From positions 62,001-126,000 of the forward strand of contig JAIMAL010000004.1 in assembly GCA_023511995.1 (NCBI GenBank): a DNA stretch of 64,000 nt. The letters are read 5' to 3'. Below the pieces are notes generated by a model. That model was given only the letters and a program-made list of their open reading frames with translations, did not search any database and had not been told where the DNA came from. The position numbers and the translations under genes were made by a program. This document shows, in pieces, positions 16,919 through 25,684 of this stretch (positions are counted from its first letter, which is position 1; each line of letters opens with the position of its first letter). This DNA is from Burkholderiales bacterium. Lineage in GTDB: Bacteria; Pseudomonadota; Gammaproteobacteria; Burkholderiales; Thiobacteraceae.

Positions 16919-17431
16919 GTGAAAATTCTGACCGCAATCATGATTGCCCTCTGGGCATCCACTCCCGTCCACGCCCACAGCGGGGAAAAGCACGGCGCAT
17001 CGGCGCAAACGGAGGGGGGGCATGCCGCCGCGCTGGGTCAGCCGGGCGATGCGGCCCAGGTGACGCGCACCGTACGGGTGAGCATGAGTGATGCCATGCG
17101 TTTTGCGCCGGCCCGCATCGAGGTTAAACAGGGGGAGACCATCCGCTTCCGGGTGGAGAACCGGGGCAGACTGCGCCACGAAATGGTGTTGGGCACCCTG
17201 GCGGAGCTCAAGGCCCACGCCGAGCTCATGGCGCGCTTTCCCCACATGGAACACGACGATCCCAATGCCGTGACGGTAGAGCCCGGGCAGACGGGAGAGT
17301 TGATCTGGCAATTCACCCATCCGGGTACTTTCCACTTCGCCTGCCTGGTCCCCGGTCATTTCGAGGCCGGCATGCGGGGTACCATCATCGTGCGGGCAAA
17401 CGAGCCCGCTTCTTCGAGGAGGAAGCCATGA
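16919..17431 (+). CDS. periplasmic cupredoxin (plastocyanin/azurin fold)
   Basis: A 170-residue secreted copper protein. Signal peptide to about HAHSGEK (residue 20), a His-rich linker, then a cupredoxin domain (about 45-160). The expected type 1 copper ligands are seen: His in RLRHEMVLG, Cys in FHFACLVPGHFEAGM, followed by His and Met. It starts at GTG 16919 after GAGGAGG and ends with the ATGA overlap to the CusF gene. Such proteins in copper loci are thought to shuttle or store copper beside the oxidase. Confidence 0.85.
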   Translation: MKILTAIMIALWASTPVHAHSGEKHGASAQTEGGHAAALGQPGDAAQVTRTVRVSMSDAMRFAPARIEVKQGETIRFRVENRGRLRHEMVLGTLAELKAHAELMARFPHMEHDDPNAVTVEPGQTGELIWQFTHPGTFHFACLVPGHFEAGMRGTIIVRANEPASSRRKP

Positions 17432-17745
17432 AGGTGATTGAGACACTCGTTTTGGTGACTCTCTTGGGATCGCCGGCCGCCTATGCGGCCGATCAGCCGG
17501 CGGCCGCCGTGGCGGCCTCGCCGCTGGCGGAGGGGGAGGTGCGCAAGGTGGATAAGGCGGCCGGCAAGCTCACCATCCGGCATGGTCCGCTGGAGAACCT
17601 GGGTATGCCGCCCATGACCATGGTTTTCCGCGTCCGGGATGCCGCCATGCTGGACCAGGTGAAACCGGGCGACCGTATCAAATTCCTGGCGGAAAAAATC
17701 GATGGCGCCTACACTGTTACTCAGCTCAAGGTCGTCGCGCCGTAG
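17428..17745 (+). CDS. cusF: CusF-like periplasmic copper/silver-binding protein
   Basis: A 105-residue protein: signal peptide to AAYAAD (about residue 21) and an OB-fold CusF domain. The metal site reads RHGPLENLGMPPMTMVF: the His and the two Met of the E. coli CusF site are present, but the Trp that stacks on Cu(I) is replaced by Met in the GMPxMTM motif. The same substitution occurs in the CusF domain fused to CusB (22300-22500). Start ATG 17428 overlaps the cupredoxin stop. Confidence 0.87.
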   Translation: MKVIETLVLVTLLGSPAAYAADQPAAAVAASPLAEGEVRKVDKAAGKLTIRHGPLENLGMPPMTMVFRVRDAAMLDQVKPGDRIKFLAEKIDGAYTVTQLKVVAP

Positions 17746-17776
17746 TTCTTGCTCATATCACACCGAGGAGATTGCC

Positions 17777-18271
17777 ATGAAACGTCATATTGTGTTTTCC
17801 AGCCTGATTCTGTCCATTCTGGCGTTCCAACCCATACTGGCGGACGACGCGCACCACTCCGACCAGAAGGCGGGGCAGGTTGCGCGTGACACCGAGCAGG
17901 CCATCCAGAAGATGCAGACCCATGCCAAGCGTATGCAAAGCCTGCTGGAGAAGATGGCCAAGAGCAAGGACCCGAAAGAACGCCAGCAACTCATGCAGGA
18001 ATACATGAAAACCCTGCAGGAAAACGCCGCCATGGCGCAAGGCATGATGGGCATGGACTGCCCCATGATGGGATCCGGAATGGGGCAAGGCATGGGCATG
18101 GGCATGGGTATGATGGGCCAAGGCATGGGCATGATGGGTGGCGGTCAGGGCGGCATGGGCCCCGACGCCATGATGAACCGCATGCAGATGCTGGAGAAGC
18201 GTATGGACATGATGCAGATGATGATGGAGCAGATGTCCAAGGGGCAGCCTGCCGCCCCGGCCGCCAAGTAG
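17777..18271 (+). CDS. Met-rich periplasmic protein, probable copper sponge
   Basis: A 164-residue protein with a signal peptide ending at PILADDA (about residue 24), a helical middle (residues 30-95, many Lys/Gln/Met) and a low-complexity Met/Gly region (about 97-135) made of GMGMGM and GMMGQGM units. MNRMQMLEKRMDMMQMMMEQM follows. Methionine clusters bind Cu(I) and Ag(I) in copper-export proteins, so a buffering role fits the neighbours. The start at 17777 has GAGGAG upstream. No close family name was recognised. Confidence 0.72.
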   Translation: MKRHIVFSSLILSILAFQPILADDAHHSDQKAGQVARDTEQAIQKMQTHAKRMQSLLEKMAKSKDPKERQQLMQEYMKTLQENAAMAQGMMGMDCPMMGSGMGQGMGMGMGMMGQGMGMMGGGQGGMGPDAMMNRMQMLEKRMDMMQMMMEQMSKGQPAAPAAK

Positions 18272-18292
18272 CGCGTCGTTCAGGGAGCGGAC

Positions 18293-18517
18293 ATGCACTA
18301 CTTCGGATGGGAAGGCGGCATGGGCTGGGGCGGCCTGTGGATGGTGTTGTGGTGGGTCCTGCCCGTGATTGCCGTCGCAGCGCTGGTGATGTGGCTGGGG
18401 CGCGCGGATCGGCGCGGGCTGGACAAGACTGCGCTGGACATCCTGAAGGAACGCTATGCGCGCGGCGAGATCGACAAGGCCGAGTTCGAGCAGAAGCGGC
18501 GTGACCTGGAAGTCTAG
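18293..18517 (+). CDS. SHOCT-domain small membrane protein
   Basis: A 74-residue protein. A Gly/Trp-rich N-terminus (MHYFGWEGGMGWGGLW), one membrane helix (about 16-36), then a SHOCT domain: LDILKERYARGEIDKAEFEQKRRDL, a near-perfect family consensus. It is common near heavy-metal efflux genes. It starts 21 bases after the Met-rich gene and ends the intact part of the first copper operon, just before gene relics. Confidence 0.85.
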   Translation: MHYFGWEGGMGWGGLWMVLWWVLPVIAVAALVMWLGRADRRGLDKTALDILKERYARGEIDKAEFEQKRRDLEV

Positions 18518-18579
18518 GGCGCAAGATCACAGGCAATGTCGTGCATGCTCACGAACCGCCTACCGCCCGGCGCCGCTAT

Positions 18580-18803
18580 GGGCACGACTGTTTGCAGTGA
18601 TCGACACCCTGGATGCCATGACAACCGACCGTCCGTATCCCAACGCGCTGTCCTTCGATGACGCCAAGATGGAAATCCGCCGGCTGTCCGGCAGTCAGCT
18701 CGATTCCGTCGCGGTGCAGGCATTCCTGGCGGAAGAGCCGACGCTGCGCGAAATGGTGGCGCGCAAATGCGGTGACGCGCCGCCGATTTCCTTGCCGGGC
18801 TGA
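18580..18803 (+). pseudogene. relic of an HD-GYP-domain phosphodiesterase gene
   Basis: Without a start of its own, this stretch encodes the C-terminal part of an HD-GYP domain: ARLFAVIDTLDAMTTDRPYP, then LSFDDAKMEIRRLSGSQLD, then VAVQAFLAEEPTLREM, ending at a TGA at 18801. In intact c-di-GMP phosphodiesterases this follows the HD and GYP metal motifs, none of which is upstream here; the preceding bases read out-of-frame or as the SHOCT gene. It is a residue of a deleted gene, carried or stranded in the copper island. Confidence 0.75.
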
Positions 18804-18812
18804 AGGCGCGCC

Positions 18813-19222
18813 ATGGTCACCGATCCCGTATGCGGCATGCGCGTTAACGTACAGGATGCGGCCGGCAAGCTGTCCTATCAGAGCAAGGAATACTTCTTCT
18901 GCTCCGATCGTTGCCTGCTTCTGCGCGCTGGGCATCGCCACGCTGGCGGCCTGAGTGGTGGGTGTCGGCAAGGGTGCGGAGGCCGGCATCCTGATTCGCG
19001 GCGGCGAGGTGCTGGAGCGCGCCAAGAGCCTGACCACGGTCGTGTTCGACAAGGCCGGTACGCTCACCCGCGGCGAACCCAACGTCACCGACATCGTACC
19101 GCTGGGGGCTCGACGAAGGCGAAGTGCTGCGGCTCGCAACGGCGGTGGAGGCGGGCTCGGAGCATCCGCTGGGGGAGGCCATCGGGCGCGAGCTGGGGCG
19201 GCGGATGCGGGCCGTACAGTAG
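18813..19222 (+). pseudogene. decayed copper P-type ATPase (CopA) relic
   Basis: Pieces of a PIB-type ATPase in correct order but broken. The YHS domain (DPVCGMRVNVQDAAGKLSYQ, FFCSDRC) at 18813-18917 joins directly, with a frame change, to the CPC-helix region (ACFCALGIATLAA, CPC altered to CFC). A TGA at about 18953 interrupts; the frame then continues VVGVGKGAEAGILIRGGE and VVFDKAGTLTRGEPN (DKTGT altered to DKAGT) to about 19105. A last frameshift leads to EAGSEHPLGEAIGRELG and a stop at 19222. The membrane helices between YHS and CPC and everything after the N domain are missing. It cannot pump copper. Confidence 0.85.
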
Positions 19223-19333
19223 GCGGGGGAATCATGACCCGCGCGGTGATCCGGCGCGGGCACGCCCCCGAGCGGAGCGCAGCGGATGTCTGCGCGGTTG
19301 ACGCATGAAAGGCTTGTTGCCTAAGCTGATCTT

Positions 19334-19708
19334 ATGATGCGCAAGAAAACCCGTCGCTGGGTCGGCCTGCTCTGCGCCACCGTGCTGGTGTCAAGCCAGC
19401 TCGCCTTGGCGGCGCATGACTGCCCGCTTGCCGCGCGGGCGCCCGTGGCGATGGAGATGCCCGCTGACTGCACCGGGGAGATGGACGATGCGCGCTCGCC
19501 CTTGTGCCTGGCCCATTGTGCCCAGCCTGCGCAGTCGAATCAGGCGTCGTCGGTCGACCTCCCGCCCCTGATCCTGACCGGTCTGTGGATCCTGCCCACA
19601 GAGACGGGGACAGAACCTGCTTTGCCGGCGCGCGCTCGCGGGCCTGCGGTGGAACAGGCCGGCGCACCGCCTCCGCTTTATCTCCGGCTCCAGGTTTTTC
19701 GCAACTAG
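19334..19708 (+). CDS. small exported CopL/DUF2946-like protein before cusC
   Basis: A 124-residue protein with signal peptide MMRKKTRRWVGLLCATVLV...LAAHDC and a mature region with His/Cys/Met candidates (HDCPLA, MEMPADCTGEMDD, CLAHCAQPAQS). The CxxHC-QxxQS pattern resembles the short proteins placed in front of cus and czc operons. It starts 68 bases before cusC ends its leader and precedes cusC by 68 bases. No function is established; I infer periplasmic metal sensing or binding. Confidence 0.6.
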   Translation: MMRKKTRRWVGLLCATVLVSSQLALAAHDCPLAARAPVAMEMPADCTGEMDDARSPLCLAHCAQPAQSNQASSVDLPPLILTGLWILPTETGTEPALPARARGPAVEQAGAPPPLYLRLQVFRN

Positions 19709-19776
19709 GCTCACCCCGGTGAGTGCTGGGCGTGCCGTCCGCGGCACGCCGTCTCGTCAACCGTGGTGGAGCCATC

Positions 19777-21039
19777 ATGTTCACGCATTTCCTGATTTTT
19801 CCGGCCAGGTATTGGCTGTTCCTTCTCTCCTTCATCGCGCTGGTACCGGTCAGCCATGCCCTTTCTTTCGAAGAGGCGTTGCGTCTCGCGCAGGCGAGGG
19901 CACCCCAGGTGAGGGCCGCGGAGGACAGGCTAGCTGCCGCACGTGCAGTGGAGAAGGCGGCGGCTGCGTTGCCCGATCCGAAACTCGTCCTGGGCTTGGA
20001 CAACGTTCCGGTGGACGGTCCCGACGCGTACAGCCTCAGCCGCGACTTCATGACCATGCGACGCATCGCGTTGATGCAGGATGTTCCCAACCAGGCCAAA
20101 CGCGAGGCGCGCGTCGCCGCGGCGCGTGGCCAGGTGGCCGTGGCCGAGCTCGAGGCCGAGGTGGCCCGGCTGACCGTGTTGCGCGAAGCCGCGGTGGCCT
20201 GGATCGCCCGCCATACCGTGGAGCGCCAGTTGGCGCGCATCGATGCGCTTTCCGAGGAAAACCGCCTCTTCGAAGCCGCGGTGCGTGCCCGGGTGGCAGC
20301 CGGGAGTGCTGCGCCGACTGAAGTGGTGGCGCCGCGCCAGGAAGCGGCGCTGATCGCGGAACGTCGTGATGAATTGCTGGCACGCCGCAGCCAGGCCATC
20401 GCCGCCCTCCGGCGCTGGATCGGCCCGGCGGCGGACGAACCGCTGACGGGGCCGGCGCCGGATTGGCCGTTGGCGCCGGAGTTGCTGATGCACCGTCTGC
20501 ACCGGCATCCGGAACTGCGTGTTTTCGATGCGCGCTCCCGGGTCATGGATGCCGAGGTGGCAGCAGCGCAAGCCGAAAAAAGGCCGGACTGGTCGCTGGA
20601 ACTCGCCTACCAGCAGCGCGGGCCGCAGTTCAGCAACATGGCCTCCGTGCAGCTCCGCTTCGATCTGCCCCTGTTTCCGGGCGCGCGTCAGGATCCGAGG
20701 ATCGCTGCCAGGCAGGCTGAACGTGCGGCCCTGGATGCGGAACGTGACGCTGTCTTTCGCGAACACAGGGCAGCGCTGGAAGCCGACCTGGCCGATTATC
20801 TGCGGCTCAGTCAGGCGCTCAGGCGGCAGCGCGAGGTGCTGCTTCCCTTGGCGGAGGAGAAAGTCGCCCTGGCGCTGGCAGCGTGGCGCGGCAACCGGGC
20901 AAGCCTTGCGGACCTGATCGCAGCGCGACGGGAGCGCATCGAAGCCGAGCTGCGCGCCATTGCGCTGGAAGGCGAGCGACTTCAGCTCGCGGCGCGGCTG
21001 CGCTATGCCTATGCCGAGGACACAGGAGAACAAAAATGA
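19777..21039 (+). CDS. cusC: CusC-like TolC-family outer-membrane channel
   Basis: A 420-residue outer-membrane factor for the CusBA pump. Signal peptide to VPVSHAL (about residue 29), then two OEP domains with SFEEALRLAQARAPQVRAAEDRLAAARAV and, in the second half, VQLRFDLPLFPGARQDPRIAARQAE. No lipobox. Start ATG 19777 has GGAG seven bases before; the longer frame from 19723 lacks this. It overlaps cusB by four bases (ATGA). Confidence 0.9.
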   Translation: MFTHFLIFPARYWLFLLSFIALVPVSHALSFEEALRLAQARAPQVRAAEDRLAAARAVEKAAAALPDPKLVLGLDNVPVDGPDAYSLSRDFMTMRRIALMQDVPNQAKREARVAAARGQVAVAELEAEVARLTVLREAAVAWIARHTVERQLARIDALSEENRLFEAAVRARVAAGSAAPTEVVAPRQEAALIAERRDELLARRSQAIAALRRWIGPAADEPLTGPAPDWPLAPELLMHRLHRHPELRVFDARSRVMDAEVAAAQAEKRPDWSLELAYQQRGPQFSNMASVQLRFDLPLFPGARQDPRIAARQAERAALDAERDAVFREHRAALEADLADYLRLSQALRRQREVLLPLAEEKVALALAAWRGNRASLADLIAARRERIEAELRAIALEGERLQLAARLRYAYAEDTGEQK

Positions 21040-22502
21040 GGCCGCTGAACAAAATCCTTGCGCTGCTGCTCATCGCTGCGGGCCTGCTGGCCCTGGGCGC
21101 CCTCGCGGGCGGCTGGTGGGTGCGTCACACCGGCGAACGCAAGCCGGCCACACAGGGCGCTGGCCCACAGCCCGGGGGCGAACGCCGGGTGCTGTACTGG
21201 TACGACCCGATGTTCCCCCAACATCATTTTGACCGGCCAGGCAAATCGCCTTTCATGGACATGGAGCTGGTACCGAAATATGCCGACGAAGGGGAAGGGT
21301 CCGTCGGCGTGAAGATCGACCCGTCCCTCACCCAGAATCTGGGGATACGTCTGGCGACAGTGAAACGTCTTCCGCTGGCGAGCGAAATTCACGCGGCCGG
21401 GCTCGTCGGATTCAATGAACGTGCCGTGGCGGTGGTGCAAACCCGGGTCGCCGGTTTCGTCGAACGTGTCTGGCCGCTCGCCCCGGGGGATGTGGTGCGC
21501 GCGGGACAGCCGCTGGCGGAGCTCTTGGTGCCGGAATGGGCGGCCGCCCAACATGAGTGGCTTGCCATCCGTTCCAGCGGGGATGCGGGTCTTGCCGCCG
21601 CCGCACGCGAGCGCCTGCGCCTGTTGGGCATGCCGGAGCGCATGATTGAGACGCTGGAGCAGAGCGGCGTGGTCCAGTCCCGATACACGGTCACCGCGCC
21701 CATCGACGGCGTGCTCCAGGCGCTCGACGTGCGCACCGGCATGACGCTGATGGCAGGGCAGACACTGGCGCGTATCAATGGACTGGCCACGGTGTGGGTG
21801 GAGGCGGCCGTGCCGGAGGCCGTGGGGGCTTCTGTCGCGGTGGGCAATCGGGTGCAGGTGACGGTGGCCGGCGTGGCAGTCCCCCTCGAAGGGCACATCA
21901 CCCACATCGTGCCGGTGCTGAACGAAGCCACACGCACTTTGCGGGTGCGCATCGAACTGCCGAACCGGGACGGGCGTTTGCGGCCTGGCATGTCGGCCCG
22001 GGTCACCCTCCGCAACGAGTCGGCGCAGACGGCACCCGCCGTTCCCACCGAGGCCATCATCCGTACGGGCCAACGCACGCTGGTGATGCGGGCGGAAGAG
22101 GATGGACGTTACACGCCGGTGGAGGTGTCGGTCGGTGAGGAAATCGGCGACTGGACGGTCATCACCGCCGGCCTTGAGGAAGGTCAGAGAATTGTGGCCA
22201 GTGGCCAGTTCCTGATCGACTCGGAAGCCAAGTTGAGCGGTGTGATCGCGCAACCGGCCAGGGGAGAGGCGGCCTTGCATGCGGCAGAAGCCACGATCGA
22301 TGACATTGCCGGCGGGGAAATCACGCTCACCCATGGGCCCTTCCAGACTCTTGGCATGCCGGGCATGACCATGAGCTTCGCCCTGGCGCGGCCGGATGTC
22401 GCGCGCGGGTTTGCGCGAGGCGATCGGGTCAGGGTGTTCGTGCGGCAAACAGCCGATGGCCTGGTGGTCGAGCGGCTGGAGAAAATGGGAGGCAAACCAT
22501 GA
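21036..22502 (+). CDS. cusB: CusB-like periplasmic adaptor with C-terminal CusF domain
   Basis: Membrane-fusion protein of a Cu/Ag RND pump, 488 residues. N-terminal anchor (about 8-28), a heavy-metal-binding segment [20 protein letters not shown]...[12 protein letters not shown], then barrel-sandwich and beta-barrel domains (about 100-400). The last 80 residues form a CusF-like OB domain ([22 protein letters not shown]) with Met in place of the Cu(I)-stacking Trp. This fusion is known from SilB/CusB homologues. Start ATG 21036 overlaps cusC, and the end overlaps cusA (ATGA at 22499). Confidence 0.93.
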   Translation: MRPLNKILALLLIAAGLLALGALAGGWWVRHTGERKPATQGAGPQPGGERRVLYWYDPMFPQHHFDRPGKSPFMDMELVPKYADEGEGSVGVKIDPSLTQNLGIRLATVKRLPLASEIHAAGLVGFNERAVAVVQTRVAGFVERVWPLAPGDVVRAGQPLAELLVPEWAAAQHEWLAIRSSGDAGLAAAARERLRLLGMPERMIETLEQSGVVQSRYTVTAPIDGVLQALDVRTGMTLMAGQTLARINGLATVWVEAAVPEAVGASVAVGNRVQVTVAGVAVPLEGHITHIVPVLNEATRTLRVRIELPNRDGRLRPGMSARVTLRNESAQTAPAVPTEAIIRTGQRTLVMRAEEDGRYTPVEVSVGEEIGDWTVITAGLEEGQRIVASGQFLIDSEAKLSGVIAQPARGEAALHAAEATIDDIAGGEITLTHGPFQTLGMPGMTMSFALARPDVARGFARGDRVRVFVRQTADGLVVERLEKMGGKP

Positions 22503-25500
22503 TTGCGCGCCTGATCCGCTGGTCGGTCGCCAATCGCTTCCTGGTGCTATTAGGCACGCTGTTTCTTGCCGCGGCTGGCCTCTGGTCGGTCATAACGACG
22601 CCGGTGGATGCGCTGCCGGACCTGTCGGATGTGCAGGTCATCATCCGCACCAGCTATCCGGGACAGGCGCCACAGATCGTCGAGAACCAGGTCACTTATC
22701 CGCTCAGCGCCACCATGCTCTCGGTGCCGGGCGCCAAGACGGTGCGCGGCTTCTCCTTTTTTGGCGACAGCTTCGTCTATGTGCTGTTCGAGGACGGCAC
22801 CGATCTCTACTGGGCGCGGTCGCGGGTGCTGGAGTACCTCAATCAAATCCAGGCACGACTGCCGGCCACGGCGCGCACCAGTCTGGGCCCGGATGCCACC
22901 GGCGTCGGTTGGATCTACGAGTACGCGGTGGTGGACAGGACCGGTCGGCATGATCTGTCGCAACTGCGGGCGCTGCAGGACTGGTTTCTGAAATTCGAAT
23001 TGAAGACCCTGCCCAACGTGGCGGAGGTGGCCACGGTGGGCGGTATGGTCAGGCAGTATCAGGTCGTGCTCGATCCGGTGAAACTGGCCGCGCTTGGCAT
23101 CACCCAGGCCGAGGTGAAGGACGCCATCGGCAAGGCGAATCAGGAGAGTGGCGGATCCGTCTTGACCCTCGGCGAAGCCGAACTGATGGTACGCGCCAGC
23201 GGGTACCTGAAATCGGCGGCCGACTTCCGGGCCATTCCGCTCAAGCTGGTGAACGGTGTGCCCGTTGTCCTCGGCGACGTGGCGACCATTCAGCTGGGGC
23301 CGGAGATGCGGCGTGGCATCGCCGAGCTCAATGGCGAGGGCGAAACCGTCGGCGGGGTGGTCATTCTGCGCAGCGGCAAGAACGCCCGCGAAACCCTTGC
23401 GGCGGTCCATGCGAAGCTGGAACAGCTCAAGGCCAGCCTGCCCCAGGGCGTGGAGATCGTCACCACCTACGACCGCAGCAAGCTGATCGACCGCGCGGTG
23501 GAAAACCTCACCCATAAACTCATCGAAGAGTTCATCGTCGTCGCACTGGTATGCGCCTTGTTCCTGTGGCATGTGCGGTCGTCGCTGGTGGCCATCATCT
23601 CGTTGCCGCTGGGCGTGTTGACCGCCTTCCTCGTCATGCGCTACCAGGGGGTGAACGCGAACATCATGTCGCTGGGCGGCATTGCGATCGCCATCGGGGC
23701 GATGGTGGATGCGGCCATCGTCATGATCGAGAACGCCCACAAGAAAATCGAGGCCTGGCAGCATGCGCATCCCGGCGAGACGCTCAAGGGGGAGGCGCAC
23801 TGGGAAGTGATGACCGAAGCGGCGGTGGAAGTGGGGCCCGCGCTGTTCTTCTCGCTGCTGGTCATCACCATCTCGTTCGTGCCGGTGTTCATGCTGGAAG
23901 CGCAGGAGGGCCGCCTGTTCGGCCCGCTCGCGTTCACCAAGACCTATTCCATGGCCGCGGCGGCCGGTCTGTCGGTGACGCTGATCCCCGTGCTGATGGG
24001 CTACTGGATACGTGGCAGGATCCCCGCAGAGGCGAACAACCCCATCAATCGCTGGCTCATCGGCGCCTACCGGCCACTGCTGGAGGCGGTGCTGGCGCGG
24101 CCGAAGACGACCCTCACGGCGGCGGGCCTGCTGTTTCTCACGGCAGCCTGGCCGATCAGCCGTCTGGGCGGCGAATTTCTGCCGCCGCTGGACGAAGGCG
24201 ATCTGCTCTACATGCCGTCGGCGCTGCCCGGGCTGTCGGCACAGAAGGCCGCCGAGTTGCTGCAGCAGACGGACCGCCTGATCAAGACGGTGCCCGAGGT
24301 GGCCAGCGTGTTCGGCAAGGCCGGCCGCGCCGAAACCGCCACCGACCCGGCGCCGCTGGAGATGTTCGAGACCACCATCCAGTTCAAGCCCCGTGAACAG
24401 TGGCGGCCCGGGATGACGCCGGAGAAACTCGTGGAGGAACTGGATCGGGTCGTCAGGGTGCCGGGGCTCGCCAATATCTGGATTCCGCCCATCCGCAACC
24501 GCATCGACATGCTGGCCACCGGGATCAAGAGTCCCATCGGCGTCAAGATTTCCGGCGGCGACCTGGCCGCCATCGACCGCATCGCCCAGCAAGTGGAGAC
24601 CGTCGCCAGGAAGGTGCCGGGCGTCTCGTCCGCTCTGGCCGAACGGCTCACCGGCGGTCGCTATGTCGATATCGATATCGATCGCGCTGCGGCCGCCCGC
24701 TATGGACTCAATATCGCCGATGTGCAAGCGGTCGTGTCCGGCCTCGTCGGCGGCGAAAACATCGGCGAGACGGTGGAAGGCCGGGCACGCTACCCCATCA
24801 ACCTGCGTTACCCGCGCGAATGGCGCGACACTGTCGGGCGGCTGACACAATTACCCATCGTCACGCCCCTCGGCAGCCAGATCACCTTAGGGATGGTGGC
24901 CCGCATCACGGTGGTGGACGGCCCGCCCATGCTGAAAAGCGAAAACGCGCGCCCGTCGGGCTGGGTGTATGTGGATGTGCGTGGTCGCGACCTGGCTTCG
25001 GTGGTGGCGGATCTGCGCGCCGCGGTCGCGCGCGAGGTCAAGCTCGAACCCGGCATGAGCCTGGCCTACTCGGGGCAGTTCGAGTTTTTGCAGCGCGCCA
25101 ATGCCCGTCTGAAGGTCGTCGTGCCGGCCACGCTGCTGATTATCTTCGTGCTCCTGTATCTCACCTTCCGGCGCCTTGACGAAGCCCTGCTCATCATGGC
25201 CACGCTGCCCTTTGCGCTCACCGGAGGAGTGTGGTTCCTGTACCTGCTCGGCTACAACCTCTCGGTCGCCACCGGTGTCGGTTTCATCGCGCTCGCAGGG
25301 GTTGCTGCCGAGTTCGGCGTGATCATGCTGCTCTACCTCAAACACGCTTGGCAGAAGCGCGTCGAAGCCGGCCTGCAAACCGAAACCGCACTCCTGGAGG
25401 CCATCCGCGAAGGCGCCGTGCTGCGGGTGCGTCCGAAGGCCATGACGGTGGCCGTGATCATCGCCGGCCTGCTGCCGATCCTGGTGGACAGCGGCACCGG

Positions 25501-25684
25501 CAGCGAGATCATGAGTCGCATCGCCGCGCCCATGGTGGGCGGGATGGTGACTGCGCCGCTGATGTCGCTGCTGGTGATTCCTGCGGCGTATCAGCTGATG
25601 CGGCGGCGCGCTTCGCGGGGAACGGCGGACGGCTCGCCCGTCTTTACGCGTTGTGCGATGTGCGCCAGGGCCTGTTCCACCTGA
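22499..25684 (+). CDS. cusA: CusA-like heavy-metal RND efflux pump
   Basis: Inner-membrane Cu(I)/Ag(I) exporter, 1061 residues, with 12 predicted membrane helices and the HME-RND hallmarks: [18 protein letters not shown] near the N-terminus, the TM4 proton-relay segment [17 protein letters not shown] (about 400) and [21 protein letters not shown] in the last third. The normal end of such proteins comes just after [13 protein letters not shown]; here some 24 further residues ([23 protein letters not shown]) are read through the antisense strand of the cphA 3' end before a stop at 25684. The tail looks acquired by a junction event. Confidence 0.93.
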   Translation: MIARLIRWSVANRFLVLLGTLFLAAAGLWSVITTPVDALPDLSDVQVIIRTSYPGQAPQIVENQVTYPLSATMLSVPGAKTVRGFSFFGDSFVYVLFEDGTDLYWARSRVLEYLNQIQARLPATARTSLGPDATGVGWIYEYAVVDRTGRHDLSQLRALQDWFLKFELKTLPNVAEVATVGGMVRQYQVVLDPVKLAALGITQAEVKDAIGKANQESGGSVLTLGEAELMVRASGYLKSAADFRAIPLKLVNGVPVVLGDVATIQLGPEMRRGIAELNGEGETVGGVVILRSGKNARETLAAVHAKLEQLKASLPQGVEIVTTYDRSKLIDRAVENLTHKLIEEFIVVALVCALFLWHVRSSLVAIISLPLGVLTAFLVMRYQGVNANIMSLGGIAIAIGAMVDAAIVMIENAHKKIEAWQHAHPGETLKGEAHWEVMTEAAVEVGPALFFSLLVITISFVPVFMLEAQEGRLFGPLAFTKTYSMAAAAGLSVTLIPVLMGYWIRGRIPAEANNPINRWLIGAYRPLLEAVLARPKTTLTAAGLLFLTAAWPISRLGGEFLPPLDEGDLLYMPSALPGLSAQKAAELLQQTDRLIKTVPEVASVFGKAGRAETATDPAPLEMFETTIQFKPREQWRPGMTPEKLVEELDRVVRVPGLANIWIPPIRNRIDMLATGIKSPIGVKISGGDLAAIDRIAQQVETVARKVPGVSSALAERLTGGRYVDIDIDRAAAARYGLNIADVQAVVSGLVGGENIGETVEGRARYPINLRYPREWRDTVGRLTQLPIVTPLGSQITLGMVARITVVDGPPMLKSENARPSGWVYVDVRGRDLASVVADLRAAVAREVKLEPGMSLAYSGQFEFLQRANARLKVVVPATLLIIFVLLYLTFRRLDEALLIMATLPFALTGGVWFLYLLGYNLSVATGVGFIALAGVAAEFGVIMLLYLKHAWQKRVEAGLQTETALLEAIREGAVLRVRPKAMTVAVIIAGLLPILVDSGTGSEIMSRIAAPMVGGMVTAPLMSLLVIPAAYQLMRRRASRGTADGSPVFTRCAMCARACST

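Noticed and set aside
18050-18270. Tandem-repeat-like DNA, possibly a non-coding repeat
   Set aside because: The GGCATGGGC-type units stay in frame and encode the Met/Gly region of an exported protein with a good signal peptide and ribosome site.
19298-19327. Promoter-like TTGACG-N18-TAAGCT before the CopL-like gene
   Set aside because: The -10 ends only seven bases before the ATG, which would start the transcript at the start codon; kept only as a weak possibility.
22550-24850. Minus-strand open frame of about 766 codons opposite cusA
   Set aside because: His/Arg/Asp-rich shadow of the cusA codon pattern; no recognisable domain.
13374-25684. Copper island as a transposon or integrative element
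   Set aside because: No integrase, transposase, tRNA-end insertion or terminal repeat was seen; only gene relics and the cphA overlap point to transfer.
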